12,743 nt of DNA from CAZPAN01 sp964428485 (GCA_964428485.1 CAYRYP010000043.1:1-12743), one strand, 5' to 3'. Numbered from the stretch's first letter, positions 1-7,282 are shown. Numbers and translations are program-made. The notes: a model not told the origin generated them from the letters alone.

Positions 1-55
1 GATGCAGATCACCCTCCAGCGCAAGGAAGTCTTCGACTTCATGTACAAGATCTAG
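1..55 (+). CDS. C-terminal end of a probable ABC-2 type polysaccharide/teichoic-acid export permease (partial)
   Basis: An open frame enters from the left edge and ends at TAG 53-55, giving the C-terminal residues MQITLQRKEVFDFMYKI. The short aromatic, basic tail is compatible with the cytoplasmic end of Wzm/TagG-type permeases, which commonly finish with a motif of the form F-R/K-...-F-x-Y-x-I. The main reason for the call is context: the next gene on the same strand is the matching Wzt/TagH-type ATPase, and permease-then-ATPase is the usual order in these exporters. Only 17 residues are visible, so the identity is an inference and another membrane protein is possible. Confidence 0.45.
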   Translation, partial: MQITLQRKEVFDFMYKI

Positions 56-169
56 CGATTGGCAGCGTTGTTCGAAACCTACTCTGCACCCTCCAGTGGA
101 TACCGGAGTGACAAGGGTCTGGCGTGTAGTACCGACCCTGCGGGGCAGATTACGAAGGAGCTTTAGCGA

Positions 170-2014
170 ATGAGCCGTGATATAAACACGTCGTTCATCG
201 GCGAGTCCACCGACATCGACTCCAACGCTGAGGAGACGATGATCAAGGTAGACAACGTGACGATGGTCTTCAACATGGCGAGCGAAAAGCTCAACAACCT
301 CAAAGAGTACGTCATTGCCATAGCCCGCCGCGAGCTGATGTTCAAGGCGTTCCACGCGCTCGAGGATGTCTCGTTTGAGGTGAAGCGCGGGGACGTCTTC
401 GGAATCCTTGGCACCAACGGCTCCGGCAAGTCGACGATGCTCAAGATCGTCGCCGGCGTGCTCGAACCCACCAAGGGGACGGTCGAGGTCAACGGCAAGA
501 TCGCGCCGCTGATCGAACTCGGAGCCGGGTTCGACATGGATCTCACCGCCCGTGAGAACATCTACCTCAACGGCGCGCTGCTGGGTTACCCCCGCAAGTT
601 CATTGACCAGAACTTCGACGACATCGTCGAGTTTGCCGAGATTGAGCAGTTCCTCGACATGCCGCTCAAGAACTACTCCTCGGGAATGGTTGCTCGTATC
701 GCTTTTGCGATCGCCACGGTCATCGTTCCCGAGATACTCATCGTCGATGAGGTGCTCTCCGTTGGCGACTTCATGTTCCAGCAGAAATGCGAGCGTCGCA
801 TCTCCGATCTCATCAAGAACCACGGCGTCACCGTCCTGATAGTCTCGCACAACAACGACCAGATCGAGCGCCTCTGCAACAAGGCCATCTGGATTGAGAA
901 GGGCCATACCCGCATGATGGGTACGGCCTCGGAGGTCTGCGGACTCTACCGGGCCATCGGTGGTCGCGAGGGATCCATTGAGTCGGAGAGGCGCATCATG
1001 GAGCTTATCGACGAGGACGTTTCCGGCGCCGATGACGCGATAGACGCGATCACCGGGGACAACCGTTACAGCACCTCGGTGTCGATCGCCTCCAGCTACA
1101 CCTCCGCACAGAAGACTGCGATGCTGGTCTCCGCTGACTGCCCGGACGACTCGATCCTAACCACCGCGCTGGCCGGAGTCCTCGACGCCGTCATGTTCAA
1201 TACGAGGCAGGACATCCTCCCCGAGGCCGCCCACCAGGCGATCTCTCATCTCGATCCCGACGAGATAGTCCTCATGGGGACGGGCGAGTTCATCGGAACA
1301 GACATCGAGGCATCGCTTCGTGACGAGGGACTGGGCGAGGTCTCTAGGATCGGGAGAACCGACAAGACTCAGATGAGCCTAGACGTCTACGAGCGAGGCC
1401 GCCGCTCATCGCTGGGCTGGGGGAGCACCTGCGTGATCGCCGTGCCCGACGCCGCGCCGGCCTACATCTCGCTCTCGCCTGTGATCTACGGCGAGAGGAT
1501 GCCGGTGTTTTTCGCCAGCGCCTCCGACGTCGATGCCAACGCCAGAGTCTGCAACGCTGTTGCGGAGGGCGGCTTTGACAGGGTGCTCGTGCTCCTCGAC
1601 CAGGACCCAGGTTTCGCGGAGCTCGTGGAGTCCGTGCGCCAGAGGTGCTCCGCCGTCGAAGTGTTGGAATTCTCCGACTCCAACCCAGTTGCGCTCAGCC
1701 GCTCCATCAACGAGTGGGTCGACGCCGAGAGGGAGCACATAGGCAGCTCTCCTGCGACGAGGTTTGTTCTCACCACCGCATGGGAGCCCGTGGATGCGTA
1801 CCTCATAGGTCCCTACGCTTGGGCAAACGATGCCCTAGTGGTGGTGGACAATCCCGAGAACATGGACAACGCGGTACAGGTGATGGACTTTATAGCCTCC
1901 AGGAAGTCTCCCACCGAGAACCTCATCTTCCTTGGCGGCTTGGCAAGGTTCAACCGCAACGACAGGATGGTCCTGGCTAAGGCTGCTTTGCTGGACGCGC
2001 GTAGCAGAGGGTGA
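170..2014 (+). CDS. Wzt/TagH-type polysaccharide-export ABC ATPase fused to three cell-wall-binding repeat 2 (CWB2) units
   Basis: A 614-aa protein with a good Shine-Dalgarno (AAGGAG 155-160, 9 nt before ATG). Residues 24-265 are an ABC ATPase of the O-antigen/teichoic-acid exporter class: Walker A GTNGSGKST (81-89), the family-typical IELGAGF segment (115-121), the variant signature YSSGM (169-173), Walker B ILIVDE (189-194) and the H-loop His227. It should energise export of an undecaprenyl-linked polymer through the permease encoded just upstream. After a short acidic linker, residues 294-614 read as three tandem CWB2-like repeats: ITGDNRYSTS at 294-303 and IGRTDKTQMS at 394-403 match the G-x-D-R-Y-x-T-A/S repeat start, and LIFLGGLARF (585-594) matches the repeat-end GG turn. 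There is no signal peptide or membrane helix, so the repeats should be cytoplasmic. Known Wzt proteins often carry a C-terminal substrate-binding jelly roll instead; a polymer-recognition role here is inferred. The repeats are degenerate, so a structural role cannot be excluded. Confidence 0.9.
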   Translation: MSRDINTSFIGESTDIDSNAEETMIKVDNVTMVFNMASEKLNNLKEYVIAIARRELMFKAFHALEDVSFEVKRGDVFGILGTNGSGKSTMLKIVAGVLEPTKGTVEVNGKIAPLIELGAGFDMDLTARENIYLNGALLGYPRKFIDQNFDDIVEFAEIEQFLDMPLKNYSSGMVARIAFAIATVIVPEILIVDEVLSVGDFMFQQKCERRISDLIKNHGVTVLIVSHNNDQIERLCNKAIWIEKGHTRMMGTASEVCGLYRAIGGREGSIESERRIMELIDEDVSGADDAIDAITGDNRYSTSVSIASSYTSAQKTAMLVSADCPDDSILTTALAGVLDAVMFNTRQDILPEAAHQAISHLDPDEIVLMGTGEFIGTDIEASLRDEGLGEVSRIGRTDKTQMSLDVYERGRRSSLGWGSTCVIAVPDAAPAYISLSPVIYGERMPVFFASASDVDANARVCNAVAEGGFDRVLVLLDQDPGFAELVESVRQRCSAVEVLEFSDSNPVALSRSINEWVDAEREHIGSSPATRFVLTTAWEPVDAYLIGPYAWANDALVVVDNPENMDNAVQVMDFIASRKSPTENLIFLGGLARFNRNDRMVLAKAALLDARSRG

Positions 2015-2201
2015 GGCCCGGGTCCGCTGCGTGCAACGGTTGAGCGGGTTTCACCGACTTCCTGCGGAGTTATCTAACCCTCAGCTATGTTCAAAGGATG
2101 GAAGTTGGCAGATAATCGGGTTCTCAGCGAAACTAAGCATTAGCATATTGGCATTGTGCCCAAAGGCATCGTCGGTGTTCTTGAAAGAGGTTGCGAGGTC
2201 G
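2015..2201 (+). other. 187-nt intergenic region between the exporter ATPase and hpt
   Basis: No gene is supported here, although the hpt frame happens to stay open through it. A GATAAT at 2111-2116 resembles a -10 box but lacks a convincing -35 at 17 nt. A pair TTCTCA 2121-2126 / CATATT 2144-2149 has 17-nt spacing but only 4/6 matches each. The gap and the change of function suggest that hpt starts a new transcription unit. I see no clear intrinsic terminator for the exporter operon. Confidence 0.4.
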
Positions 2202-2747
2202 ATGAACCCAGAGATAAAAGAGGTGCTCTACTCCGCCGAGGAAATCGACAGCTGCGTCGAGGAGATGGCCAAAAAGATCAGCGAGGACTACAAGGGGCGC
2301 AAGCTCATCGTGGTCACTGTACTCAAGGGCGCCTGTATCTTCATGTGCGATCTCGTACGTAAGTTGGATCTCGACGTAGAGATAGAGTTCATGATCGTCT
2401 CGAGCTACGGGTCGGCGGCCAAGTCCTCCGGTGTCGTGAGGGTCATCAAGGACCTCGACCAGGACATCGAGGGCAAGGACGTGCTTCTCGTGGACGATGT
2501 CCTCGACTCTGGGCTCACGCTCAAATATCTCCAGAAGAATCTGCAGTCGAGGCATCCGAACTCCATCGAGATAGCAGTACTTCTCAAGAAAGAGCTGGGA
2601 GTCGACACAAACGTGGAGCCGAAGTACCTCGGGATGACAGCTCCCAACGAGTTCATCGTCGGATACGGGCTCGATTACGCCGAAAGCTACAGGAACCTCC
2701 CCTACGTGGGGATCCTGGACCCGTCCGTCTACTCGGATGGCGAGTGA
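2202..2747 (+). CDS. hpt: Hypoxanthine(-guanine) phosphoribosyltransferase
   Basis: A 181-aa cytosolic purine-salvage enzyme joining hypoxanthine or guanine to PRPP to give IMP or GMP. The PRPP-binding signature is VLLVDDVLDSGLTL at residues 94-107, with Asp102 at the position of the catalytic acid of the family (the usual form is VEDIIDTG; the first acidic residue is Asp here, not Glu). The flexible loop follows SSYG (67-70), and the C-terminal purine-binding segment GYGLDYAESYRNLPYVG (154-170) is conserved. ATG 2202 gives normal family length and a start typical of the family; GAGG at 2195-2198 and AGAGG at 2186-2190 lie upstream. In-frame GTG 2175 and TTG 2181 are possible but less likely. 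hpt followed by ftsH is the actinobacterial order; the usual upstream tilS is missing. Confidence 0.95.
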   Translation: MNPEIKEVLYSAEEIDSCVEEMAKKISEDYKGRKLIVVTVLKGACIFMCDLVRKLDLDVEIEFMIVSSYGSAAKSSGVVRVIKDLDQDIEGKDVLLVDDVLDSGLTLKYLQKNLQSRHPNSIEIAVLLKKELGVDTNVEPKYLGMTAPNEFIVGYGLDYAESYRNLPYVGILDPSVYSDGE

Positions 2748-2820
2748 CACCGGTTTCGACAGGGCCGGACAGCAAGCCGCGGTGGGTCCAGCGAGATGAC
2801 ACAGAGGATTGAGAGGGAAA
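2748..2820 (+). other. hpt-ftsH intergenic segment with a tmRNA-5'-end-like motif
   Basis: This 73-nt gap begins with GGTTTCGACAGGG (2754-2766), which matches the conserved D-arm region at the 5' end of tmRNA. GTGACACC just before it (2746-2753, across the hpt stop) also looks tmRNA-like. There is no room for a full tmRNA and no T-arm/CCA end is visible, so this is a remnant or a coincidence. The ftsH ribosome-binding purines occupy the right end. Confidence 0.3.
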
Positions 2821-5058
2821 TTGGATAGCAACCAGCAGAAGCACAACAGAAGTAGAATCATCTACAGCATCCTGCTGCTCGTGTTCGTATCGATACTGTT
2901 CTACCAGATGTTCAGTGTAGGCAGGACGCAGGTCGAGCAGATGACCACGAGCACATTCGTGGCAACGGTCAACGACGGCAGAGCCGTGGAGGTTAACTAC
3001 GACGCATCCACTGGCGGGATCACGGGAACCTACCGCGAGGAGGGTGCCTCCGAGGCAGCGGATCCTATCGCGTTTTCCACCACATACGTGGGTGAGGAGT
3101 CGCTCAACGAGCTGATGGCGTCTCATCCCGAGGTCGAATATAACGTCACGATATCGGGCAATAGTATCTGGCTCACCCTACTCACAACTTTTCTTCCGAT
3201 CGTTCTGATCGTCGGAGTCTTCTGGTTCTTCATGAGTCAGATGCAGGGCGCCAACAACAAGCAGATGCAGTTTGGGAAGACCAAGAGCCAGAAGGCTGTG
3301 GAGGAGAGACCCAAGGTCAAGTTCTCCGACGTTGCTGGAATCGACGAGGCGGTCCAGGAGCTCGAGGAGGTTAGGGACTTCCTCGCAACGCCACAGAACT
3401 ACGAGCGCATGGGCGCCAAGATCCCGCACGGAGTGCTTCTTGTCGGCCCTCCGGGAACCGGCAAGACGCTGCTCGCCAAGGCTGTGGCTGGCGAGGCCGA
3501 TGTGCCCTTCTTCTCCATCTCGGGTTCCGACTTCGTGGAGATGTTCGTGGGAGTCGGTGCGTCGAGAGTCCGCGACCTCTTCGAGCAGGCCAAGGCCGCT
3601 GCACCCTCGATCATCTTCATTGACGAGATCGACGCGGTGGGACGCCAGAGGGGCGCCGGACTCGGAGGTGGACACGACGAGCGCGAGCAGACGCTCAACC
3701 AGCTCCTCGTCGAGATGGACGGCTTCGACGATCACGCCACGGTCATCCTGATCGCAGCCACCAACCGCGTCGACATCCTCGATCCGGCGCTCCTGCGTCC
3801 GGGACGCTTCGACCGCCAGGTCATCGTGGACAGGCCCGACCTCAAGGGACGCGAGCAGATCCTCAAGGTCCACTCCAGGGGCAAACCTCTCGCATCCAAT
3901 GTCGATCTCGAAAGACTGGCGCAGCTCACCCCAGGGTTCACCGGTGCCGATCTGGCCAACCTCATGAACGAGGCAGCCCTTCTTGCAGCCCGCTTTGGCA
4001 AGAAGACCATCACCAACTCCGAGCTTGAGGAGGCTATCGAGCGCGTCATCGCGGGCCCCGAGCGCAAGAGCCGCATCATCACCGACCAGGAGAAGCGCGT
4101 CATTGCCTACCACGAGTCGGGTCATGCGCTTGTAGGGCATCTGCTCGAGCATGCCGACAGGGTGCACAAGATCTCGATCATCGCGCGAGGCCAGGCGTTA
4201 GGCTACACGCTCTCCATGCCCGATGAGGATCGTTTCCTTGTCTCCCGCAGCCAGATGATCGACGAGCTCTCGATGTTTCTGGGAGGCCGCGTGGCCGAGG
4301 AGGTCGCGATCGGTGATGTCACCACCGGGGCCAGCAACGACTTGGAGCGCGCCACCAAGCAGGCCAAACAGATGGTCACTCGCTACGGCATGACCGATGC
4401 GCTCGGCGCGCAGGTCTACGGCGATTCCAACCACGAGGTGTTCCTCGGAAGGGACTACGGATCGACTCCCGATTACTCGGAGGCCACCGCCAGCAAGATC
4501 GACGCCGAGGTCGCCAGGTTGATGACCGAGGCGCATGATGTCGCGCGCAGGATCCTCACCGAGAACCGAGAGCAGCTTGACCTGATGGCCAACGTCCTTC
4601 TGGAGCGTGAGACCGTCGAGGGAGACGCCGTCGTGGCGCTCCTCGACAACAAGTGGGACGAGTATCTCGCGCACGAGGATGAGATCAAGGAGCAAAATCG
4701 TCTCGCGGAGGAGAAGACGGTCGATGGCGAGTCCAGGACCACCCCGCGCAACCTGCGCAAGCCTCCGCGTGAGCGCCGCGCCGAGGAGGAGGCGCGCAAG
4801 ATACGCGAGGAGACGGGTTCCTATGCCCCGTTTGACCCGAGTCCGGACGGTAAGACCGTCGACGATTCCGATATTTCGCAGACCGACTTCATCTCGGAGA
4901 AGGCGTCCGATGCGGACAGAGCCAGGGAGTTCCTTGACTCCCTTGATCGTCGTGCCGATCAGCGATCCGAGGATCCCACTGTGGACGATTCCACGATCGT
5001 CGATGATTCTTGGGCCGAAGGCTCTTCGGGCGATGATTCCAATCGACACGACGGTTAG
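2821..5058 (+). CDS. ftsH: ATP-dependent zinc metalloprotease FtsH
   Basis: A membrane-anchored AAA+ protease that degrades misfolded and regulatory proteins. Numbered from TTG 2821 (745 aa): TM helix 1 about 13-32, an extracytoplasmic segment about 33-115, TM helix 2 about 116-138, Walker A GPPGTGKT (209-216), Walker B IIFIDEID (264-271), second region of homology with DPALLRPGRFDR (321-332), zinc site HESGH (431-435), and the third zinc ligand Asp507 in ASNDLERAT. All catalytic elements are present. The tail beyond about residue 625 is some 110 residues longer than in E. coli FtsH: first basic (RNLRKPPRERR), then acidic with repeated DDS. The start is uncertain. TTG 2821 has AGAGGG 2812-2817 close upstream, whereas in-frame TTG 2809 (749 aa) has a purine run directly abutting it; no in-frame ATG fits. 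Confidence 0.96.
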   Translation: MDSNQQKHNRSRIIYSILLLVFVSILFYQMFSVGRTQVEQMTTSTFVATVNDGRAVEVNYDASTGGITGTYREEGASEAADPIAFSTTYVGEESLNELMASHPEVEYNVTISGNSIWLTLLTTFLPIVLIVGVFWFFMSQMQGANNKQMQFGKTKSQKAVEERPKVKFSDVAGIDEAVQELEEVRDFLATPQNYERMGAKIPHGVLLVGPPGTGKTLLAKAVAGEADVPFFSISGSDFVEMFVGVGASRVRDLFEQAKAAAPSIIFIDEIDAVGRQRGAGLGGGHDEREQTLNQLLVEMDGFDDHATVILIAATNRVDILDPALLRPGRFDRQVIVDRPDLKGREQILKVHSRGKPLASNVDLERLAQLTPGFTGADLANLMNEAALLAARFGKKTITNSELEEAIERVIAGPERKSRIITDQEKRVIAYHESGHALVGHLLEHADRVHKISIIARGQALGYTLSMPDEDRFLVSRSQMIDELSMFLGGRVAEEVAIGDVTTGASNDLERATKQAKQMVTRYGMTDALGAQVYGDSNHEVFLGRDYGSTPDYSEATASKIDAEVARLMTEAHDVARRILTENREQLDLMANVLLERETVEGDAVVALLDNKWDEYLAHEDEIKEQNRLAEEKTVDGESRTTPRNLRKPPRERRAEEEARKIREETGSYAPFDPSPDGKTVDDSDISQTDFISEKASDADRAREFLDSLDRRADQRSEDPTVDDSTIVDDSWAEGSSGDDSNRHDG

Positions 5059-5071
5059 GACAGTGGATAAT
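5043..5071 (+). promoter_or_regulatory. Candidate sigma70-type promoter for the folE operon
   Basis: TCGACA (5043-5048) and GATAAT (5066-5071) match the -35 and -10 consensus at 5 of 6 positions each, with exactly 17 nt between them. The -35 lies inside the last ftsH codons and the -10 lies 7 nt past its stop. Transcription would start near 5078, leaving a leader of about 110 nt before folE. Confidence 0.6.
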
Positions 5072-5101
5072 CTCTTAAGCGGATGTCTGTTGTAAAAGAA
5101 C

Positions 5102-5130
5102 CGCGGTCCGGGGCGTAGCTCCGGGCCGCG
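5102..5130 (+). terminator. GC-rich stem-loop in the ftsH-folE gap (terminator-like or folE leader structure)
   Basis: Arms 5102-5111 and 5121-5130 pair over 10 bp with one G-U wobble, and two further inner pairs leave a 5-nt loop (CGTAG, 5114-5118). The stem is strong, but no U-tract follows; the downstream run is only GU-rich. It may end ftsH transcription, or, because it lies after the candidate promoter, act as a leader element of folE. Confidence 0.4.
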
Positions 5131-5138
5131 TGTGCATC

Positions 5139-5164
5139 TGACCCGTGTGTTTGTGCTTGGGTCA
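5139..5164 (+). other. Second stem-loop just before the folE ribosome-binding site
   Basis: TGACCC (5139-5144) is the exact reverse complement of GGGTCA (5159-5164), with a 14-nt GU-rich loop. It ends 9 nt before the folE Shine-Dalgarno GAGGAG (5174-5179). A short stem, so structure in vivo is uncertain. Confidence 0.3.
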
Positions 5165-5187
5165 ACAGAGAATGAGGAGTAGGGGTA

Positions 5188-5760
5188 ATGGATCACGCAA
5201 AGATCGAACAGTCTGTGAGGATGTTTCTCGAGGGGATAGGGGAGGATCCTGACAGGGAAGGTCTGCAGAAGACCCCGGCTAGGGTCGCCAGGATGTGCGA
5301 CGAGGTCTTCGCCGGCATGGAGCAGGATCCGGCCGAGTTGTTCGAGGTTCTCTTCGACGAAAACCACCAGGAGATGGTGATTGTAAAAGACATTCCTGTC
5401 TACTCTCTCTGCGAGCACCATCTCGTTCCGTTCTTTGGCAATGCGGCCGTCGCCTACATTCCAGGTGATGACGGGAAGGTCTGCGGCCTCTCCAAGATCG
5501 CACGGTTGGTCGACGCGTATGCCAGGCGCCCACAGGTGCAGGAGAGGCTCACCTCCCAGATCGCTGACATGCTGATGGAACAGCTGCATGCCTACGGTGT
5601 CATGGTCATCATCGAGTGCGAGCACATGTGCATGACGATGAGGGGCGTCAAGAAACCCGGCACCAAGACCACCACCAGCGCGGTCCGTGGCACCTTCCGT
5701 TCCAACTCCATCACCCGCGCCGAGGCGATGAACCACATCTACGGGCAGAGGATGTTCTAG
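5188..5760 (+). CDS. folE: GTP cyclohydrolase I
   Basis: A 190-aa enzyme converting GTP to 7,8-dihydroneopterin triphosphate, the first step of tetrahydrofolate synthesis. The zinc ligands are visible as Cys75 and His78 in YSLCEHHLVPFFG (72-84) and Cys148 in EHMCMTMRGVKKPG (145-158). The active-site segments GLSKIARLVD (100-109), RPQVQERLT (114-122) and the family-typical end TRAEAMNHI (176-184) are intact. Length and start are normal, with GAGGAG at 5174-5179 and a further purine run before ATG. It is the type I zinc enzyme, not the FolE2 family. The gene follows a structured leader and abuts the fused folP-folK gene with no gap, so it leads a folate operon. Confidence 0.97.
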   Translation: MDHAKIEQSVRMFLEGIGEDPDREGLQKTPARVARMCDEVFAGMEQDPAELFEVLFDENHQEMVIVKDIPVYSLCEHHLVPFFGNAAVAYIPGDDGKVCGLSKIARLVDAYARRPQVQERLTSQIADMLMEQLHAYGVMVIIECEHMCMTMRGVKKPGTKTTTSAVRGTFRSNSITRAEAMNHIYGQRMF

Positions 5761-7278
5761 ATGGAGCAGGGCCACAGCGGACGGAGGTTCGCGCTGCCGT
5801 CCGTTTGCGCCTGGAGGATCGGGGGAACCGACGGCCCCAGGCACCTGGTTTTATCCCGGCCGTATGTGATGGGGATACTCAACGTGACCCCCGACTCCTT
5901 TTCCGATGGCGGACAGCACGACAGCTTCGAAAAAGCCGTTGCCTTCGCCATGGAGATGGTCGCCGACGGCGCGGACATCATCGACGTTGGCGGCGAATCC
6001 ACGCGCCCTGGCTCGTCTGAGGTATCGGTTGAAGAGGAGCTTTCGCGAGTTTTGCCGGTGGTCTTAGAGCTCGCCTCGAGGGGCGTGATAGTCTCCATCG
6101 ACACCAGGCATCCCGAGGTCGCGGCCAGATGCGTCGAGAGCGGAGCCGCGATAATAAACGACATCTCGGGCTTCTCGGATTCGGCTATGGTAGATGTTGC
6201 CGCCGGATGCGATGCGGGGCTGATCACGATGCACATGCTCGGCACGCCGGAGACCATGCAGGACGACCCGCACTACGACGACGTACTCGTAGAGATCTCC
6301 GCCGATCTTCTGGAGTCCGCCGGGAGGCTAGAGCGCGCCGGCGTCGATCCCAGCAGGATATGCATCGATCCCGGCCCTGGCTTCGGTAAGAACGCGTGGC
6401 ACAACATGAGGATCCTGTCGGGCATGGAGACTTTCTCCAACCTCGGCTACCCGCTCATTGCGGCCTTCTCGCGTAAGGCGACTCTTGGAAAGGTCTGTGG
6501 GATAGAGGTCGCATCGGACAGAGCTCTTCCCTCGGAGGTGGCATCCGCCATCGCATATGCAGGAGGAGCCAGGGTCTTCCGTGTGCACGACGTCGCGGGA
6601 ACCGTCCAGGCCCTGCAGGTTGCTTCCAACTCCCTGCTCGCGCAGATCACCGACCGCAGTTCCAGCCAGGCCACCCTCGGCATCCCCACGATGCTTCCCG
6701 GCAAGCGCGCCCTGGTGGCTCTGGGATCGAACATGGGGGATCCTGCTGCCAACATCGAGAGCGCCCTTGCCGCCATCGACGCGCTGGACGGCGTCCGTGT
6801 CATAGCGTCGAGCTCGATCTATCGCACGGAGCCCGCCTACTACGACGAGCAGGCCGACTTCGCCAACTCCGCAGCCTGGGTGCAGACCACTCTTAGCCCC
6901 GTAGAGCTCCTGGACTCACTCCTTGCGATCGAAGACGATTTCCACCGCGAGAGGATCATCCGCAATGGTCCCAGGACGCTCGATCTAGATCTCCTCGACT
7001 ACGAGGGCGAGGTGATACGCACAGAGCATCTCTCCATACCGCACCCGCGCATCCTGGAGAGGGATTTCACGGTGACCCCGCTGATGGATCTAGCGGTGGT
7101 TATGCGAGAGAAACTGGGGATCTACGCCTGTGATGAAACAATCATGAACCCCTGCGATCTATCTGGCACAAACAAAGCGCTCATAAGGTTGGCCGATGGT
7201 ACAAGCGTTGTGCGAGACGGAATAGAATATGGAAAGGTGATACAGAAGATCAAGGATGTCGAACATGTCTGGAGGTGA
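5761..7278 (+). CDS. folP-folK: Bifunctional dihydropteroate synthase / HPPK (DHPS-HPPK fusion)
   Basis: A 505-aa fusion catalysing two folate steps. Residues about 36-290 are DHPS, which joins 6-hydroxymethyl-dihydropterin diphosphate to p-aminobenzoate: GILNVTPDSFSDGG (38-51), DVGGESTRPG (75-84), SIDTRHPEV (112-120), MHMLGTPETMQ (157-167), IDPGPGFGK (202-210), SRKATLG (237-243) and RVHDV (274-278). After a linker of about 25 residues, residues 316-475 are HPPK, which makes the diphosphate substrate: ALVALGSNMGD (317-327), NGPRTLDLDLL (402-412) and SIPHPR (425-430). DHPS has an N-terminal extension of about 35 residues. ATG follows the folE TAG directly, with AGAGG 5747-5751 upstream, implying translational coupling. 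The DHPS-then-HPPK order is opposite to the HPPK-DHPS order of fungi and plants, and no FolB domain lies in the linker. About 30 C-terminal residues are unassigned. Confidence 0.95.
   Translation: MEQGHSGRRFALPSVCAWRIGGTDGPRHLVLSRPYVMGILNVTPDSFSDGGQHDSFEKAVAFAMEMVADGADIIDVGGESTRPGSSEVSVEEELSRVLPVVLELASRGVIVSIDTRHPEVAARCVESGAAIINDISGFSDSAMVDVAAGCDAGLITMHMLGTPETMQDDPHYDDVLVEISADLLESAGRLERAGVDPSRICIDPGPGFGKNAWHNMRILSGMETFSNLGYPLIAAFSRKATLGKVCGIEVASDRALPSEVASAIAYAGGARVFRVHDVAGTVQALQVASNSLLAQITDRSSSQATLGIPTMLPGKRALVALGSNMGDPAANIESALAAIDALDGVRVIASSSIYRTEPAYYDEQADFANSAAWVQTTLSPVELLDSLLAIEDDFHRERIIRNGPRTLDLDLLDYEGEVIRTEHLSIPHPRILERDFTVTPLMDLAVVMREKLGIYACDETIMNPCDLSGTNKALIRLADGTSVVRDGIEYGKVIQKIKDVEHVWR
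7271..7276 (+). promoter_or_regulatory. Shine-Dalgarno that fixes the panB start
   Basis: GGAGGT at 7271-7276 lies 6 nt before ATG 7283. The in-frame ATGs at 7256 and 7265 have no comparable site, so the longer reading is unlikely. The site overlaps the last codons of folP-folK. Confidence 0.8.
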
Positions 7279-7282
7279 GGTC

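Noticed and set aside
1932..2201. Extension of hpt upstream to ATG 1932
   Set aside because: The frame stays open by chance; the 90 extra residues overlap the ABC gene and have no HPRT similarity, while ATG 2202 gives the family's normal length.
3178..4167. 329-codon minus-strand open frame
   Set aside because: It is the antisense shadow of the FtsH AAA+ domain with no coherent motif.
5072..5187. Tetrahydrofolate riboswitch before folE
   Set aside because: The position is attractive, but I do not see the conserved THF-aptamer core sequences; only generic stems are visible.
4198..5844. 548-codon open frame on the minus strand
   Set aside because: It lies antisense to ftsH and folE, both with complete motifs, spans their intergenic gap, and its translation shows no recognisable domain; long antisense frames are expected in high-GC DNA.
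6218..6260. Inactivated DHPS because MHMRG reads MHMLG
   Set aside because: This position varies among active enzymes (Gln in E. coli), and all other substrate-binding segments are intact.
7256..7282. panB start at ATG 7256 or 7265
   Set aside because: Neither has a Shine-Dalgarno; GGAGGT 6 nt before ATG 7283 clearly marks that start.
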